DNA of 64,000 bases from Ianthella basta (GCA_964019415.1 OZ025870.1:4924415-4988414), one strand, 5' to 3'; positions 1-13,344 are shown, numbered from the stretch's first letter. A program made the numbers and translations. The notes: generated from the letters alone by a model not told the origin.

Positions 1-79
1 TGACCTTGGGCTTCATCTTCAGAGTGGGTGTCAGTGTGTTGGTGAAGGGGCTGAGGTCTTCGGGGAGGATTGCAAATTT
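1..79 (-). pseudogene. ACSBG-like C-terminal exon, cut by the window edge
   Basis: On the minus strand this reads [20 protein letters not shown] and onward, the last coding exon of a bubblegum-type acyl-CoA synthetase. The acceptor AG lies just right of position 79. The same exon recurs at 5896, 26579, 37920, 58777 and 61919. Only its 5' part is inside the window. The matching unit (to exon 1 at 3360-3420) lacks most middle exons, so the copy is probably decayed. Confidence 0.6.
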
Positions 80-163
80 CTAGGGAGTGGAAAGGGAGGG
101 GAGTCACTTATGTTATGACAGTAGTCAAGTTAACCATGTAGTGTGGGCCATGTTATGTGCATA

Positions 164-491
164 CCGTATAGCGGGAAAATTTCGCGAGGTTTAATGTTCG
201 CGATTTTCGCGATTTGACCAAATTCGCGAAATTTTCCTTCGCGAATTTTCTCCACACATCACTATAATTATATGCAAACGTCATAATAAGATGGCCGCCG
301 CGTAGCGCTGAAGTGGATTTAGGCATTTTAGTGCTATCTTACTGTTTCGTGCTCAAAAATTCCGTTCAACTAAGTAGTTTTCCTGCCAAGGAGTTGTTTT
401 GAGGTCGGAAATCGCAAAATTAAAACCGCGAAATGTTTGGTTTTGAACAAAATCGCGAAATTTTCTTCCGCAAAATTTTCCCGCTATATGG
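164..491. mobile_element. MITE with CCRTATAGCGGGAAAATTT termini, TA target duplication
   Basis: The 328-bp element starts CCGTATAGCGGGAAAATTTC and its right end is the inverted near-copy, with TA on both sides. It is full of CGCGAAATTTT-type motifs and has no ORF. Paralogous units at 24740 and 58990 lack it. A TA duplication with terminal inverted repeats fits a non-autonomous Tc1/mariner-like element, but the superfamily is inferred. Confidence 0.75.
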
Positions 492-835
492 TAGAAGAAA
501 TGTTGATGAATGGAATGTGGTCTGTGTGTGATCCTTGTTGTGTGGCAAACTGTTTATATTGCGTGCAACTAATATTGAAATTCATTGCTTTATAATGATA
601 GTCATTGTTGCAACTTATATTCATAGCTAACCAAGACATGAATGTATTTAAGTGTAAGTGGTATGTTTGTTCAGTTCAGCTGACCTTGCACCTTTAAGGG
701 ACTTTCAGATTAATTATATTCAGTGGTGAATACGTGTGTGTGTGTGTGTGTGCGTGTGTGTGTGCATCTGGAATTTGTGAAGCGATATTCTCTAGTCAGG
801 TATGAGCATCCATCATATAACTAGAGTGCATTGCC

Positions 836-1042
836 ATGGGAGTGATGTGTCTGCATGACAGACTGCATGTGAACTTGCATGACTCTGAAGGCAAGACTGC
901 TCTACATAAGGCCTGTTTGCATGGACACTCGAAGTTGGCTAAGGAGCTGGTAGACCACGGAGCATTGGCAGATGCGCAGACTTCAGCCAAACTCTTTACT
1001 CCTCTGCATTTATCTTGTATCTACAACCACAGCAGTGGATAG
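836..1042 (+). pseudogene. Ankyrin-repeat exon fragment, copy 1
   Basis: The 68-codon frame contains GKTALHKACLHGHSKLAKEL and a following TPLHLSC, which is the ankyrin consensus (G-TALH-A---GH---A--L). About one and a half repeats are present, with no visible parent gene. An identical peptide is encoded in inverse orientation at 15082-15288. Paralogous units at 25040 and 59160 lack the segment: there the flanks AGAGTGCA and CAGCAGTGG are close together. It looks like a captured or remnant exon. Confidence 0.55.
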
Positions 1043-1380
1043 CTAGTGCATTAATATTACTGTGAAGCATACTGTGAAAGCTTCTTGTAATTGCTGTGTC
1101 GTAGCTAACATTGGGGCTGGGTGGTGATGGTGGTGGTAGCTATGTGGGATGAGGCAATTTATGTGTAGATTCTCACATGTCCACATGCACAGATGTGGGT
1201 AGAGAGAACGAGTGTAATGTTCTTGATAGCAATGTGTCATAAACAGACACATACTGTAATTATGAGACACAACTGTCCGATGAGCAAGGGCACATCCCAT
1301 GCATCAGTTCAGAACTGGTCATAAATACACATGCACATACAATATCCCCCAATGATATTCCTCCCCACCACACTCATTGG

Positions 1381-1383
<3 letters not shown>

Positions 1384-1452
<69 letters not shown>

Positions 1453-1456
1453 ACAA
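1384..1456. repeat. (CA)n microsatellite
   Basis: Near-pure CA dinucleotides following ATTGGGTA. The same flank precedes the CA tract at 25419. HTHTHT frames through it are artefacts. Confidence 0.95.
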
Positions 1457-1552
1457 CAACCCACTCACACAACCCACTCTGGTGACTGGTATTTAGGACA
1501 CTATATCATAACCCAAACTCCTTCCCTGTCCTCCCTTCATCTTGTGATCCTT

Positions 1553-1640
1553 ACTTCACCCTTGAGACTAATGAGCATGGTAAGGTACTTCATGTGGTCA
1601 CAAAATGAGCACACTACTATAATGGTATGTATAGTACAAA
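1553..1640 (-). pseudogene. ACSBG-like exon relic (KYLTMLISLKGE)
   Basis: The minus strand reads DHMKYLTMLISLKGE followed by GTAAGG. This corresponds to the exon reading DDRKYLTMLVSLKCE at 8054-8146 in the fuller copy. The upstream part of the exon is not preserved. A near-identical relic lies at 54780-54860. It is diverged from the intact type and the neighbouring exons are missing. Confidence 0.5.
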
Positions 1641-2169
1641 GGTAAGCAATAGGGCACACACGGCACACATCACCATCATATCTCTGGTCATGTTTCATTG
1701 GTAACCTCATAGCCCTCTGGGAAATCCCCACTTTGTGCTTTATACCTCAATGAATCTAGTTAACCTTGTGTGGTGCACTGTGTAGACCAGTCAAGGAGAG
1801 GCTATATTCAAACCATTAGTGTTAGTACTGATGAAAACTAAGTGTACCAAATACCACCCACCCACCAAGCAATCACAGAAGGGTTAATACAAAACACACT
1901 GTTGACTCACTTATCTGGTTTGTCAATCTTCTATTCTGCCCCACACATCAGTCTTTCACAACATACGGGATGATGACACCTGAGATGAGAATGGGTGGGT
2001 CATGTGGATGGTATAGTGGTGTGTATAATGTACATATGTGGACATACAAGATATGACAACACTTTTATGATGTAACATTTCACTGCTACTGATCACAAAC
2101 GACTCTGCAATGGAATGACTGCTTCCATTCTTTATGGACTGAAGAGCAGGTTGAAGATGGAACGGCACT

Positions 2170-3310
<1,141 letters not shown>

Positions 3311-3359
3311 AGTGAGGATAGTATGATACAAATTAGAGAAAGAAAGTGTTCTACCTCAC

Positions 3360-3420
3360 CTGTTACATCGATTCTAACGTCAAACTCGCCGGGAATGTCT
3401 TTTTCAGGCCAGTGAGCCAT
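3360..3420 (-). CDS. ACSBG-like first coding exon (MAHWPEKDIPGEF...), unit 1
   Basis: A minus-strand ATG at 3418-3420 opens MAHWPEKDIPGEFDVRIDVT and ends in phase 1 at a good donor (CAG|GTGAGG). The same 61-nt exon occurs at 17143-17203, with diverged versions at 25656, 51467 and about 57380. It always lies upstream of and divergent from a plus-strand CARD-like gene. Assigning it to ACSBG rests on its position 5' of the ACSBG exons on the same strand, not on a family motif. It could be the first exon of another gene. Confidence 0.5.
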
Positions 3421-3594
3421 TTTAGTTGACTCACGTGACTTCCAGCTTGCTGGATGCAGGTCAGCTGACAGGAAAACGTCTTTTTACCGGTAGTGGACTA
3501 AACTGACTGCTGGCGAGCCTGACAGAAAGGTTGTCAGTGTGCAGCTATAAGCTTCCCCTTTGCCTTAGTAGCAACGTACGCAACAACTCTGCAC
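3421..3594. promoter_or_regulatory. Shared divergent promoter between ACSBG exon 1 and CARD-like gene
   Basis: 174 bp separate the two opposing start codons. The stretch holds a CACGTG E-box in GACTCACGTGAC near 3430, a TCAGCTGA motif, and TATAAGC about 45 bp before the CARD start. The E-box block and TATAAGC are conserved in the paralogous spacer at 17204-17384. Promoter function is inferred from position and conservation. Confidence 0.45.
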
Positions 3595-4037
3595 ATGGAA
3601 GGCATCACCGCTGCAGTGCGACAAAATCCAAGAGTACGGACCACTACAAGTGCAGAGACATGTAGGATGTCACAAGACATCGCTCAGAATACGGTGCGTG
3701 CGCTGTTCTCAGAGATCGAATGGAACGGCAGCGCTAAGACTCTGAGCGGTAAGCTGTTCCAGTGTTTGGTGATTGACTATGAGTGCTTACAGAAGATCCG
3801 AAGAGCTGACTGCGACACAGAAGCGAATGCCGTGTTGGCGGAACATCTCTACGAGACTAGCACGGAGAAGACGCTGCAGGAGTTTGCTCGCATTCTGAAA
3901 GAGAGCGGCCTGCCAGAGCAGAAGGTCTTGGTGAGCAGATCGAGGCTGTGCTGACACGTACAACAGCAGCTACTGCTAACTCTAGATCTTCTGAATCGGA
4001 CGAGGAGATGGAGACGGACACCGGCCTCGAGGCGTGA
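3595..4037 (+). pseudogene. CARD-like protein gene, frameshifted copy
   Basis: The frame opens MEGITAAVRQNPRVRTTTSA and runs through a helical domain with CARD spacing (LSGKLFQCLVIDYECLQKIR, then LYETSTEKTLQEFARILKES). Near 3928 it has CAGAAGGTCTTGG where intact copies have CAGAAGGTTCTTGG. The missing T shifts the frame to an early stop after SRSRLC. The normal tail (SDEEMETDTGLEA) continues in the other frame to 4037. Compare the intact paralogue at 17385-17828. Confidence 0.75.
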
Positions 4038-4297
4038 CTTGGCTGTAAGCTGATGAGCAACAAACGACGACATGTATAAGAGTGATAATTATCATTCAAT
4101 TTTCTGCATGCACGTAATTTTACGCAGTTTGTACTTGTCAAATACTCTGTAATATACTCTTCACTTACGTACTCATGAAATACATGCACCTTATATATGA
4201 TACCATTATATTCAACATGCAAATACAACGTCATGATAATCAGTAAGTTTGCTGCTACATGTACCTTATGCTTATGCACCTTAGGCTAACCAGTTAG

Positions 4298-4819
4298 TTA
4301 ATGAATAACTACAACAGAGTCCACAATATGAGAGCAATCTGAATGCTTAAGTGTACGTAGCACACACATGATACTGTAGCGGGCCACATCTTGGCCATGG
4401 AGAATTTCGAAGTCCCTCTTCTGCTGTCCATGGTCAGATCCACTCTCAGCTGAAGGTATAGGCGATGGAGCTCGAGCTTGCACACTCTCGTCACTGGAGA
4501 CAGTCAAAGCTACCGCAGTATCCGTTGTTGTTAGCGCGGCCTCGATCTGCTCACCAAGCTCCTTCTGCTTCGGCAAGCCGCTTTCTTTCAAGATGGTATA
4601 AAATTCCTGCAGCGTCATCTCCGTGCTACTCTGGTAGAGATGTTCTGCCAACACGGCATTCGCGTCTGTGTCGCAGTCAGCTCTTCGGATCTTCTGCAAG
4701 CAGTCATAGTTGATCACTTTATACTGGAACAACTTCCCACTCAAAGCCTTAGCGCTGGCGCTACTTTCAATGAGTGTGAACAGAGCGCGTACGGCACCCT
4801 GTGCTTTGTCTTGTGACAT
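4298..4819 (-). CDS. CARD-like protein, second type, copy 1 (173 aa)
   Basis: A single-exon frame starting MSQDKAQGAVRALFTLIESS. Residues about 5-95 match the CARD-like domain of the plus-strand family (KALSGKLFQYKVINYDCLQK, LQEFYTILKESGLPKQKELG) but with type-specific changes, and the tail differs (SPIPSAESGSDHGQQKRD). It converges tail-to-tail on the pseudogene at 3595-4037. Its paralogue at 19085-19606 reads a different C-terminus because of a short insertion, so the C-terminus may not be under constraint. The CARD assignment is by pattern only. Confidence 0.6.
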   Translation of the reverse strand: MSQDKAQGAVRALFTLIESSASAKALSGKLFQYKVINYDCLQKIRRADCDTDANAVLAEHLYQSSTEMTLQEFYTILKESGLPKQKELGEQIEAALTTTDTAVALTVSSDESVQARAPSPIPSAESGSDHGQQKRDFEILHGQDVARYSIMCVLRTLKHSDCSHIVDSVVVIH

Positions 4820-4959
4820 TGCGCCGATCCCAGCTAGGGGCGGTAGTCCGGCCGATGAAAAACTTCTCCCAGCTAGTCGCAGTAGCCGTATGCAAAAAAC
4901 TGTCGCCTAAAATCCGGAGGAATCCGGTACTGTTACCCCAAATATGGGGTAAATGGCCA

Positions 4960-5040
4960 TTTAGTTGTCACGCGGTGCGACGAACAAGCCCGCAAAGTTT
5001 CTACGCGTGTAGGTGGGTTCGTCACACCGCGGGCTGCGGT
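4960..5040. repeat. Imperfect inverted repeat in a GC-rich insert
   Basis: CACGCGGTGCGACGAAC is followed about 35 bp later by TTCGTCACACCGCGG, an inverted near-match able to form a stem. It lies in unit-atypical sequence between two CARD-like copies. I cannot assign it to an element family. Confidence 0.4.
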
Positions 5041-5196
5041 TTGAAACGTAGCAGGGTATTGCAACGGCTTCATGCTGTATGCATTCCACACGCAATACAC
5101 ACAGCGCAGGTGTTATCTCGCCATCTAGGGTGGGATCGTGTTTACTTGAGCGAATGATAGCCGCGAAGTCACCATTGTGTCTTGCGAATGTTTGCA

Positions 5197-5471
5197 GAAT
5201 GTTACAAGAGTACGCTCAAGAGACTGTGCGTGCGCTCTTCTCGGAGATCGAATGTAACGGCAGCGCTAAGACTCTGAGTGGTAAGCTGTTTCAGGGTTTG
5301 GTGATTGACTATGAGTGCTTACAGAAGATCCGAAAAGCTGACTGCGACACAGAAGCGAATGCCTTGATGGTGGAACATCACAATTAAACTACCAATCCAT
5401 CGCGTACATCTTCATCACTAGAAGGTGATGAGTCGGACGAAGAGATGGAGATGGACGCCCTCGATCGCTGA
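5197..5471 (+). pseudogene. CARD-like gene, internally deleted copy
   Basis: The frame reads MLQEYAQETVRALFSEIECN and the LSGKLFQGLVIDYECLQKIR helices, then stops after VEHHN at 5387. The second half of the domain is missing. Sequence for the acidic tail (DESDEEMEMDALDR) follows directly to a stop at 5471. CAATAAAAG near 5552 could be a leftover polyadenylation signal. Confidence 0.7.
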
Positions 5472-6310
5472 TCAGATCAGCAGCAGAACAAGAGCTTACA
5501 AGAGTGAACAAATAATTATATAGATAAATGCATTAAATTCACTTTCTGCATCAATAAAAGTTTGTACATATATGCATGTCATAATCACATATAAATTTTA
5601 TATTAATATTAATTTTGTAACTATACGTACGCATACAAATTATGTACACTTGAAATACCTACACTTCAATTCATTATGCATTATTGTTGACATGCATCTA
5701 CCATCAATCACGTTATGATGATTATTCATACAGTAATTTGCTTTACTTTGCATGATCATGTGTAATATGATATGACCACTTTAAGCTAGAGATGGTCTAC
5801 AGTGATGGTCATAAAGTTGTGTCATACCCTGCACATGTTGCACATCATGCAAGATCCACAAATAACATACCATTAATTAGTATTGTCTCTTTAGTTTACA
5901 GTTTGGCGGCTTCCTCGTACATTGTCTCAATGCACTCTGCATACTTCTGAGAAATGACCTTGCGCTTCATCTTCAGAGTGGGTGTCAGTGTGTTGGTGAA
6001 GGGGCTGAGGTCTTCAGGGAGGATTGCAAATTTCTATGAGTGGAAAAAGGAGGGCAGGGAGGGAGTACAGAGTCACTATTTACTATGACACAACTGTCAA
6101 GCTATTGTAAAATATTACAATTTGCTATGTTGTGATACACATGTCAAATTGTACATACAGTGCGGGCCATGTCATGTTAATGCAATAGGTTAGGCTCTGG
6201 ATTGACCATATGGCAAAGAGAGACATCCAACAAGTACTTGTGATTAGAGTTAGCTCTCCAAGTGAAAGACTTGATTCAACCAAATTCTGTTTCAGAATGT
6301 ACTCTTATAT

Positions 6311-6454
<144 letters not shown>

Positions 6455-6499
6455 CAGTATGCTGCATGGATCCTAGGAATGAATCCAGCTTCCTACTGG

Positions 6500-7700
6500 C
6501 CATTATAATAGTATTCATTGTGCAAGTAACTAAATTCATAGGTAAGCATACATATATTCATTAGCAGTTCAAAGCACAGGAGCAAAAGGAGCAAAATTAA
6601 TGCACCATGGGTTATCAGATTAGCATTGAGAAAATACCCTACAAGTTAGCACTTAATTAAGAGGGTTGTGGCCAAATGGTGAAGATGAAGAGTGAACTGT
6701 TCTATACTGGACAATTCACCATCCTTCTTGTTCCTATCCCAGCATCTCTACATAGATTCGTGCTTATACGTAGGCTTCCAGCAGGCAAGGTGGTACTTTC
6801 TGAGTGATTAGTTAAACTCCCCCACACGCCAACAATAAAGAGTGCCCTGCTTAACAATGTCACGAAGGAATACTAAACCTGCTTTTTGTGTTAGTTCAAA
6901 CCTCAAAACACGAGGTCTAAAGTGGTCATAATGTGCGCAAGCAATTTAACCCATTACATGCAGAATATATAACTTGTGTACTGCACTGAGTTGTGAAATC
7001 AAAATGGCAGCACAGTGAAAAGGATATTTTTGGCGATACATTTTGTCAACTATCGACCACTTCCGTAGCTGAATGGCGAAGACAAGGAGTGCACTGTAAT
7101 ACCTTGACATCAAGGATGGTTCACAGTACTTCTTGAGCCTTCTCCGTATACTGCACACAGCTTATGCCTACCAGCAAGCAAGACGGTAGGTGACAAAAGG
7201 TAAGGTTTGTATACAGTAAGCCCTCTTCTTGGAGCCAAATGGACAGAGAAAGGAACGAATTGCCTGGCTAAAATACAAGACTGACCAACTGTACTGTGTC
7301 TTCTAAGGCCTCTGTGAGTGGTTTTGGGCTACGGGAGAAAGACGGTGCGTAACTTTGTGCAAGTTTTGACAGATGTTTGCACGCCTCGGGCACAGACAGG
7401 AGACCAGAAAAAGTTGCCAACAGAGGGCACCGTCACTGCTCAAGGTGTTCTGAAGTCTACGTTTCCACTGAAGTCTTGTAGCTTGAGAAATGTGCCTGTA
7501 AATAACGTCGAGTGTCCATGACGCATAAAGTGGTCATCCGCAGTTACCTGCTAATTTCCCATGACCACTTTTTGTGTCTTCCGTGACTAAAGGGTTAACA
7601 ATCACTTGCAGTGTCATTGATATAGTAAAGGTCAAATTTTAGTAGTCATTGGGGCAGTCCTGTGCTAACTTTCAATAAGACAGAGAAATTGACACGGACT
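6500..7700. other. Conserved last-intron sequence of the ACSBG unit
   Basis: No exon seen. The stretch is closely repeated at 27100-27850, 48710-49900 and 62430-63640 in the same order, so it is part of the duplicated unit rather than a separate element. Confidence 0.6.
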
Positions 7701-8415
7701 GATGATGACTAGATTAGAACAAACTGACTCACCTGAACTTTCTGAGCTCTGGACAAGGCCCTCTCATTAGCACAGGTCATTCCTTGGAGGATATGCTGCT
7801 TGACCAGTGGATCTTCACGGGCTTCCGACACTGTGGTTGATTTGGATCCAATGGAGGTCATCACCGACATAGCTATCTTATCCAAGCGGTCACTAGGGAG
7901 GTTGGAGTCGTCCATCTACATGAAAGAGTAGGTGTTGTGTGAGAGAGAGACAATTGTGCAGATCAATATCACCACAATCATGTCACCACAATCTGTATTA
8001 CAGTACTTGCCAAACCTCTCCCCTCTCCCCTGTCTATGTCCTGCAATCCTTACCTCACACTTAAGGCTGACGAGCATGGTGAGGTACTTCCTGTCATCAC
8101 CGATGACAACACAGTGACTCAACAAGGGCAGCTCTTTCTTCATTTCCTGAAGGTGAAGAGGCAGACAAGGTATAGACTGTCCTGTGTATGGGTGTCACTG
8201 TGTGCACTCTCAGCTGTTCAAGTTCACTATTATACTACAAAATTTAATGTACATCATTCTCACCTCTTCAATCAGAACGGGGGCCACATTCTCTCCACCC
8301 TTGGTTATAATAAGCTCCTTCAGGCGACCAGTAATCTTCAGGTAATCTGCAACGGTAAAACGGGCAGAACAAAGAGTTACAAACTAATACAGCGAAACCA
8401 GTGAAACCTGAAATA

Positions 8416-8580
8416 CAGTGAACCCTGTCTAAGACAGCCACCTGTGGGTAGGTCATAATTGACCTTTACAGAGAGGTGGCTGCTCTTCAGAGATAGACTG
8501 CAATATATTTCAGTGCTGTTTGAAGCCAGGGAAGCTGGGTGTTTTGGAAATGTGGCTGCCTTATACAGTGACCATCACAC
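8416..8580 (-). mobile_element. MITE copy in an ACSBG intron (CAGTGRAACCTGTCTAAGACAG family)
   Basis: Starts CAGTGAACCCTGTCTAAGAC after TA and runs, in reverse relative to the copies at 16099 and 55549, to ACAGTGACCATC, where its far end looks truncated. Non-coding. Confidence 0.55.
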
Positions 8581-9598
8581 TAATCATGCCTTGGTATACA
8601 AGTAACACACACAAATACAGTGCTCTTATGAAATGATGAGGTTGAGCCACAATAATGGCTGTACAACCAATTAACAGAACATAGCACCAGCATAGTGTCT
8701 GTCACATAGAGTGGAATTACTGTTCCATGGCTGCACAAATCATTCCCAATTGCTATGCCTTGCATTACAGATTCACATCTGTCCTCCAGATTCCTGCATA
8801 ATGTTGTCACAAACTATTCAGGAGCTATTGTATAACTTCATGTTCATCTTCAGCCTATTCCACGTTCCTTAGAATAGAAAGGACATTTCCGTCTACAATC
8901 ATTTTGTAAAAACAAAATGTTTTTGCGCTATATTGAGACAAGCTAGTACGTACTGCAGTCCTCCCCTTCCTATTGACTCACTCTCCTCATCCAGCTGTCC
9001 AATGTCCCCTGAGTGCAGCCAACCATCTTCGTCAATTGCCTCCATTGTCTTCTCCTCGTTGTAGAGGTAACCCATGAAAACATGGTGGCCACGGAAGCAG
9101 ATCTCTCCCTCACCAAACCTACACACAACACCAGCAAACCACTAGACACAGGCACTTGGCATGCAAGTTATAAGTAACACATACACACAAAGCAGCAAGT
9201 TTGAAATGTAAAAAGGTCATTCAAAAGAAGATTTCAAACAAGTTCCCAGTTACAGTAGCATGTAGCTCATTTGAAAATTTGAATCAATACAAATTAATAT
9301 TATAACTGCAATTTAGTGCCAAGTAATAATTGCAAAGGGTTACTGCACAGCAGATGGTACACTCACTCGTCTGGTTTGTCAATCTTCAATTATTAGTCTT
9401 CCACAAGATCCAGGACGATGATGACCTGAGACCATAGGGGAGGATGCTGCAGTGAATGTATGCATTTGTGGTGTGTATTTGTGATTAGAGCCAGTTCTCC
9501 AAGTGAAGGACTTGATTCAGCCAAATTCTGTTTCAGAATGTACTCTTATCGGGTGTGTGTATGCATGCGTATGCATGCATGTGTGTGCATGTGTATGT

Positions 9599-9604
<6 letters not shown>

Positions 9605-9692
<88 letters not shown>
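9605..9692. repeat. (TG)n microsatellite
   Basis: Pure TG, preceded by mixed TGCATGCGTATGCATG, in the intron between the 9760 and 9367 ACSBG exons. The flank TTGATTCAGCCAAATTCTG resembles that of the last-intron TG tract, so the block was copied within the gene. Confidence 0.95.
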
Positions 9693-9696
<4 letters not shown>

Positions 9697-10014
9697 TGTG
9701 TGCATATGTACACATTGGCACACAACATGCCCACACACGCGCTTCTTCTTTAAACTCACCATCACGGGACACTGTCTGAGGTCCACTTGACTCTGACATC
9801 CCATAAATCTCATATATTGGAATATCAAAATCCAAGAAGAACTCCAAGATGTTCTTAGCAATGGGTGCAGCTCCCACCACTTGCACATGACAGCGGTCCA
9901 GTCCAGCCGCCTCCCGGACACGAGAAAAACACATCCTACAAGTGACAACAAATCAGAATCATCCACACTGCCAACAAGTCAGGTGAGAATGGGTGTCAAC
10001 CTGACAATTATATT

Positions 10015-10210
10015 CACTAGTGTACAAAAATTCCTTTAGGATTAAAAGGGATTTAGCAATGGCCAGTAGAAAAAGCATAGAAACAAGCAACAGTACCTCA
10101 ACACCATGATAAACCACATTACCGTGAAGTTCACTCTGCATTCCTAATTTCCTTGCAGCTACATGGGACTAATTAGCTAGACATTTGGGTCCATGCATCC
10201 ACAAGGAAAT
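10015..10210 (-). repeat. Single-arm copy of the fold-back element
   Basis: Begins CTAGTGTACAAAAATTCC and runs to ACAAGGAAATAAGG, matching the left half of the fold-back repeat at 14324-14657. Non-coding; it lies in the intron between the 11149 and 9760 exons. Confidence 0.6.
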
Positions 10211-10800
10211 AAGGTGTGGTTACTCAATGCTTTGGTCCAAGGGAGGCAGGCTGTTATGATTACAGCAACTTCAAATGTACTGAATGCCTTATAAGTGGTT
10301 AACTATACACGTAGGTGAGCCTATACATTTCTATCGTGAATCTTATAAAAACTTACTAGAACTTATATACTTTTCAATTCTGAATTTCAAAATTTAGGAG
10401 GAACTACACTCATTTTTGTTTGAGTCTTGTGAAATTACAGCCCGTTTGCGAAATAGAAGGCGCTCTCTGATGCCATTTTCTGGAAGCTCCGTGAGTAAAA
10501 TGGCCGCCATTGGAGCTTTCTTGTCACCATGCCGTGCATTATTCGCACAAATCATATCTACGTACAAGATGGTTTGGAGCCACAATATTGCAGAGGATTT
10601 TGTATGGGTTGGCGAGGAAATGAACTTCCAGAACAGGAAAGCTATAGCTGTCATCTGTGCTACTCGTAGTGACTAGCTAGTAGCTGATCTCAATGCATTG
10701 GACATCTCCGCAGGCAGCACTGCTTCATTAGGTGGATTTACTGTTGTTAGGCACCATTTTTCAAAGTGTATCATGCAGTACCTTGGCAACCATTGGCAAC

Positions 10801-11143
<343 letters not shown>

Positions 11144-11345
11144 TTCACTTGTCCGCCAGCCAGTAGCCCCATGGTTTGTCCTGGGATCCCTGCATCTTGG
11201 CCGCACTCCTCCTTCGCCCTACTCCACGTGAGAGAGACACCACCTTCTCCTTGAACCCAGTGAGGCGCTCAAACTCATGCTGGATGCTGTCTTTGACCTT
11301 TTCCCACACACGAGGCACTCCCATGAAGATAGTAGGCCGTACTTC

Positions 11346-11470
11346 CTGAGGGGGGAGGAGGAAGAGGGAGGGGACATAGGGGAGAGGAGGGGAAGTGGAG
11401 TGGGGAAGGGAAGGAGTAGGTAGGGTGGGGTAGGGAGGAAGGGGTGGAAAGGGAAGCAGTGAGGGATGGA
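11346..11470 (-). repeat. Polypyrimidine expansion upstream of an ACSBG splice acceptor
   Basis: On the gene's sense strand this is almost pure C/T, running directly into CTCAG|GAAGTACGG of exon 11149-11345. It is far longer than a normal polypyrimidine tract. Similar tracts precede exons 11870-12010 and 12455-12537. Confidence 0.7.
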
Positions 11471-12010
11471 ACACATTGAGGAAACATTGAGGCGTGAGAG
11501 TAGAAGGGTTTCAGGGAATGGAGGAGGGATACAAGGATGAAAAGACAGAAAGGGCTGAGAAGCAAGTTGGGCAAAATGGAAGAGAAACCTTGATGTGTAA
11601 TGTGGAGTACAATAGAACAAATCAAATGGACAGAGGAGCAAGTGAAGTGTGGTTGTATCCTAGGGATATGAATGTGATCAGTTCAATAATAAAAATACAT
11701 AGCTTTTGATTCCTCCCACCTTACGTTCAGTGTAAACATACAAACAATTGAGCTTCAGCCGCCACATAGGACACATCCACTAAGCACACAGCCTGAAATA
11801 CACACACTTTGTTACAGAATTGTCTCCATATATTAACCCATTTACTATCAATAACATCCACATACGTACCTTGAGTGTCTGAACCAAGCTGCCCTTCAGA
11901 GCATCAGGCTGGGCGAACCAGATGGTGATACCCTTCTCAAGGGGAGCATGTATGTCCAACATCTGAGCAGCGACGTGGCTGAGGGGGAGGTAGCTGACCT
12001 CGTGTTCATC

Positions 12011-12065
12011 CTGGGGCAAGGGTGGGGAGGGGAGGGGAGGGGAGAGGAGGGGAGGGGAGAGGGTG
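12011..12065 (-). repeat. Short CCCCT-rich tract upstream of an ACSBG acceptor
   Basis: Sense strand CTCCCCTCCCC repeats end in CCCCAG|GATGAACACG of exon 11870-12010. Same composition as the large tract at 12541-12890. Confidence 0.6.
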
Positions 12066-12154
12066 GACGAGGGCTGAACTTGGTCTGTGACCAATTCTAA
12101 AGTAAGTGTATTTGCAAACAACTGTGACAAACCTGTGCTAGCTCTGTGCAACTT

Positions 12155-12251
12155 GTGTGTGTGTGTGTGTGTGTGCGTGTGTGTGTGTGTGTGCGTGTGT
12201 GTGTGTGTGTGTGTGCGTGCGTGTGTGTGTGTGTGCGTGTGTGTGTGCGTG
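12155..12251. repeat. (TG)n microsatellite with GCG interruptions
   Basis: TG repeats with TGCGTG variants. It ends within 10 bp of the donor (GAA|GTGAGT) of the adenylate-binding exon 12260-12351. Confidence 0.93.
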
Positions 12252-12540
12252 TTACTCACTTCTCCAAGATTGAAAAGAGCACTGCACACTTTTGCAGTCC
12301 AACTGATGTTGTCATGGCTCAACATGACACCCTTGGGGGGACCAGTGGTGCCTACAACAAACAACAACAAACAAGCAATTATGCATACAAAACATATAGT
12401 CATTCTCTCCTATCCCAGCCACTTCCCCTCCCATAAATTCCCTCTCTCCCTCACCTCCAATATCTTCTTAATTTGCATTTTGTTCTCACAGAAGATGGCT
12501 TGAGCTTTGCAGTCAATCATAACGTGATAGCATGCCTCTG

Positions 12541-12890
12541 AGGAGTGGAGGGAAGGGGAGGGGAGGGGAGGGGAGGGGAGGGGAGGGGAGGGGAGAAGAG
12601 TAGAGGGGAGGGGAGGGGAGGGGAGGGGAGGGGAGGGGAGGGGAGGGGAGGGAAGGGGAGGGGAGGAGAGGGGGGGAGGGGAGTGGAGGGGAGTGGAGTG
12701 GAGGGGAGTGGAGTGGAGTGGAGAGGAGGAAAGGGGAAGGGAGGGGAGGGGAGGGCAAGGGAGGGGAGGGGAGAGGAGGAAAGGGGAAGGGAGGGGAGGG
12801 GAGGGGGAGGGAGGGAAGGGGAGGGGAGGAAAGGAGCAGGGAGGGGAGGGGAGGAGAGGGGTGGGGAGGGGAGTGGAGAGGAGGGATAAA
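12541..12890. repeat. (GGGGA)n minisatellite / long polypurine tract
   Basis: About 350 bp of G/A on the plus strand, mostly GGGGA units with GGAGT and AAGG variants. On the ACSBG sense strand it is (CCCCT)n and abuts the acceptor CTCAG|AGGCATGC at 12537. Such tracts can form triplex or G-quadruplex structures (general knowledge); that is not shown here. Confidence 0.92.
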
Positions 12891-13344
12891 AACAGGAGGA
12901 GAAATTTAGTGAAACAACCATTAACATCAGTTCAACGTGTACAATTGTAATGTACGTAAAACCATTGTATCCATAGCAACCATACACCACTGGTGGTAGA
13001 CAACTCATTCCAATACCAGAAGACTCCAAATAAGAAAGACAACAATCATTCATATCGGTCATATATAAATACAGCATTTGACTTGTACTGGTGATGGCCA
13101 ACCAACTCATAACTCATCTACTGGACTAACTCGCATTACATAGTGAGGTACACAGCAGCTGCAGTAATCATCAACCGCTTCATCGTCAATATCAGGCAAG
13201 CACTACCTCTTTGATGGCATATATATACATACACCACACACAGTGCAAAAACTGACAACACATCCTATAACACAGCGCACACATCAGCCACACCAACCTG
13301 CATTGTTTGTGGCGTAAATGCCAGTTGCCAGGGCACCACTCTGT

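Noticed and set aside
3846-3860. CGAGACTA inside CARD coding sequence, resembling the Academ-type terminus
   Set aside because: It is the conserved coding stretch TACGAGACTAGC (Tyr-Glu-Thr-Ser) found in most CARD copies, with no inverted partner.
10394-10676. 86-codon frames on both strands
   Set aside because: Non-coding appearance, no splice or family support; located in an ACSBG intron.
12513-13110. Proline/serine-rich ([10 protein letters not shown]) and glycine/arginine-rich frames
   Set aside because: Produced by the (GGGGA)n minisatellite; no non-repeat coding support.
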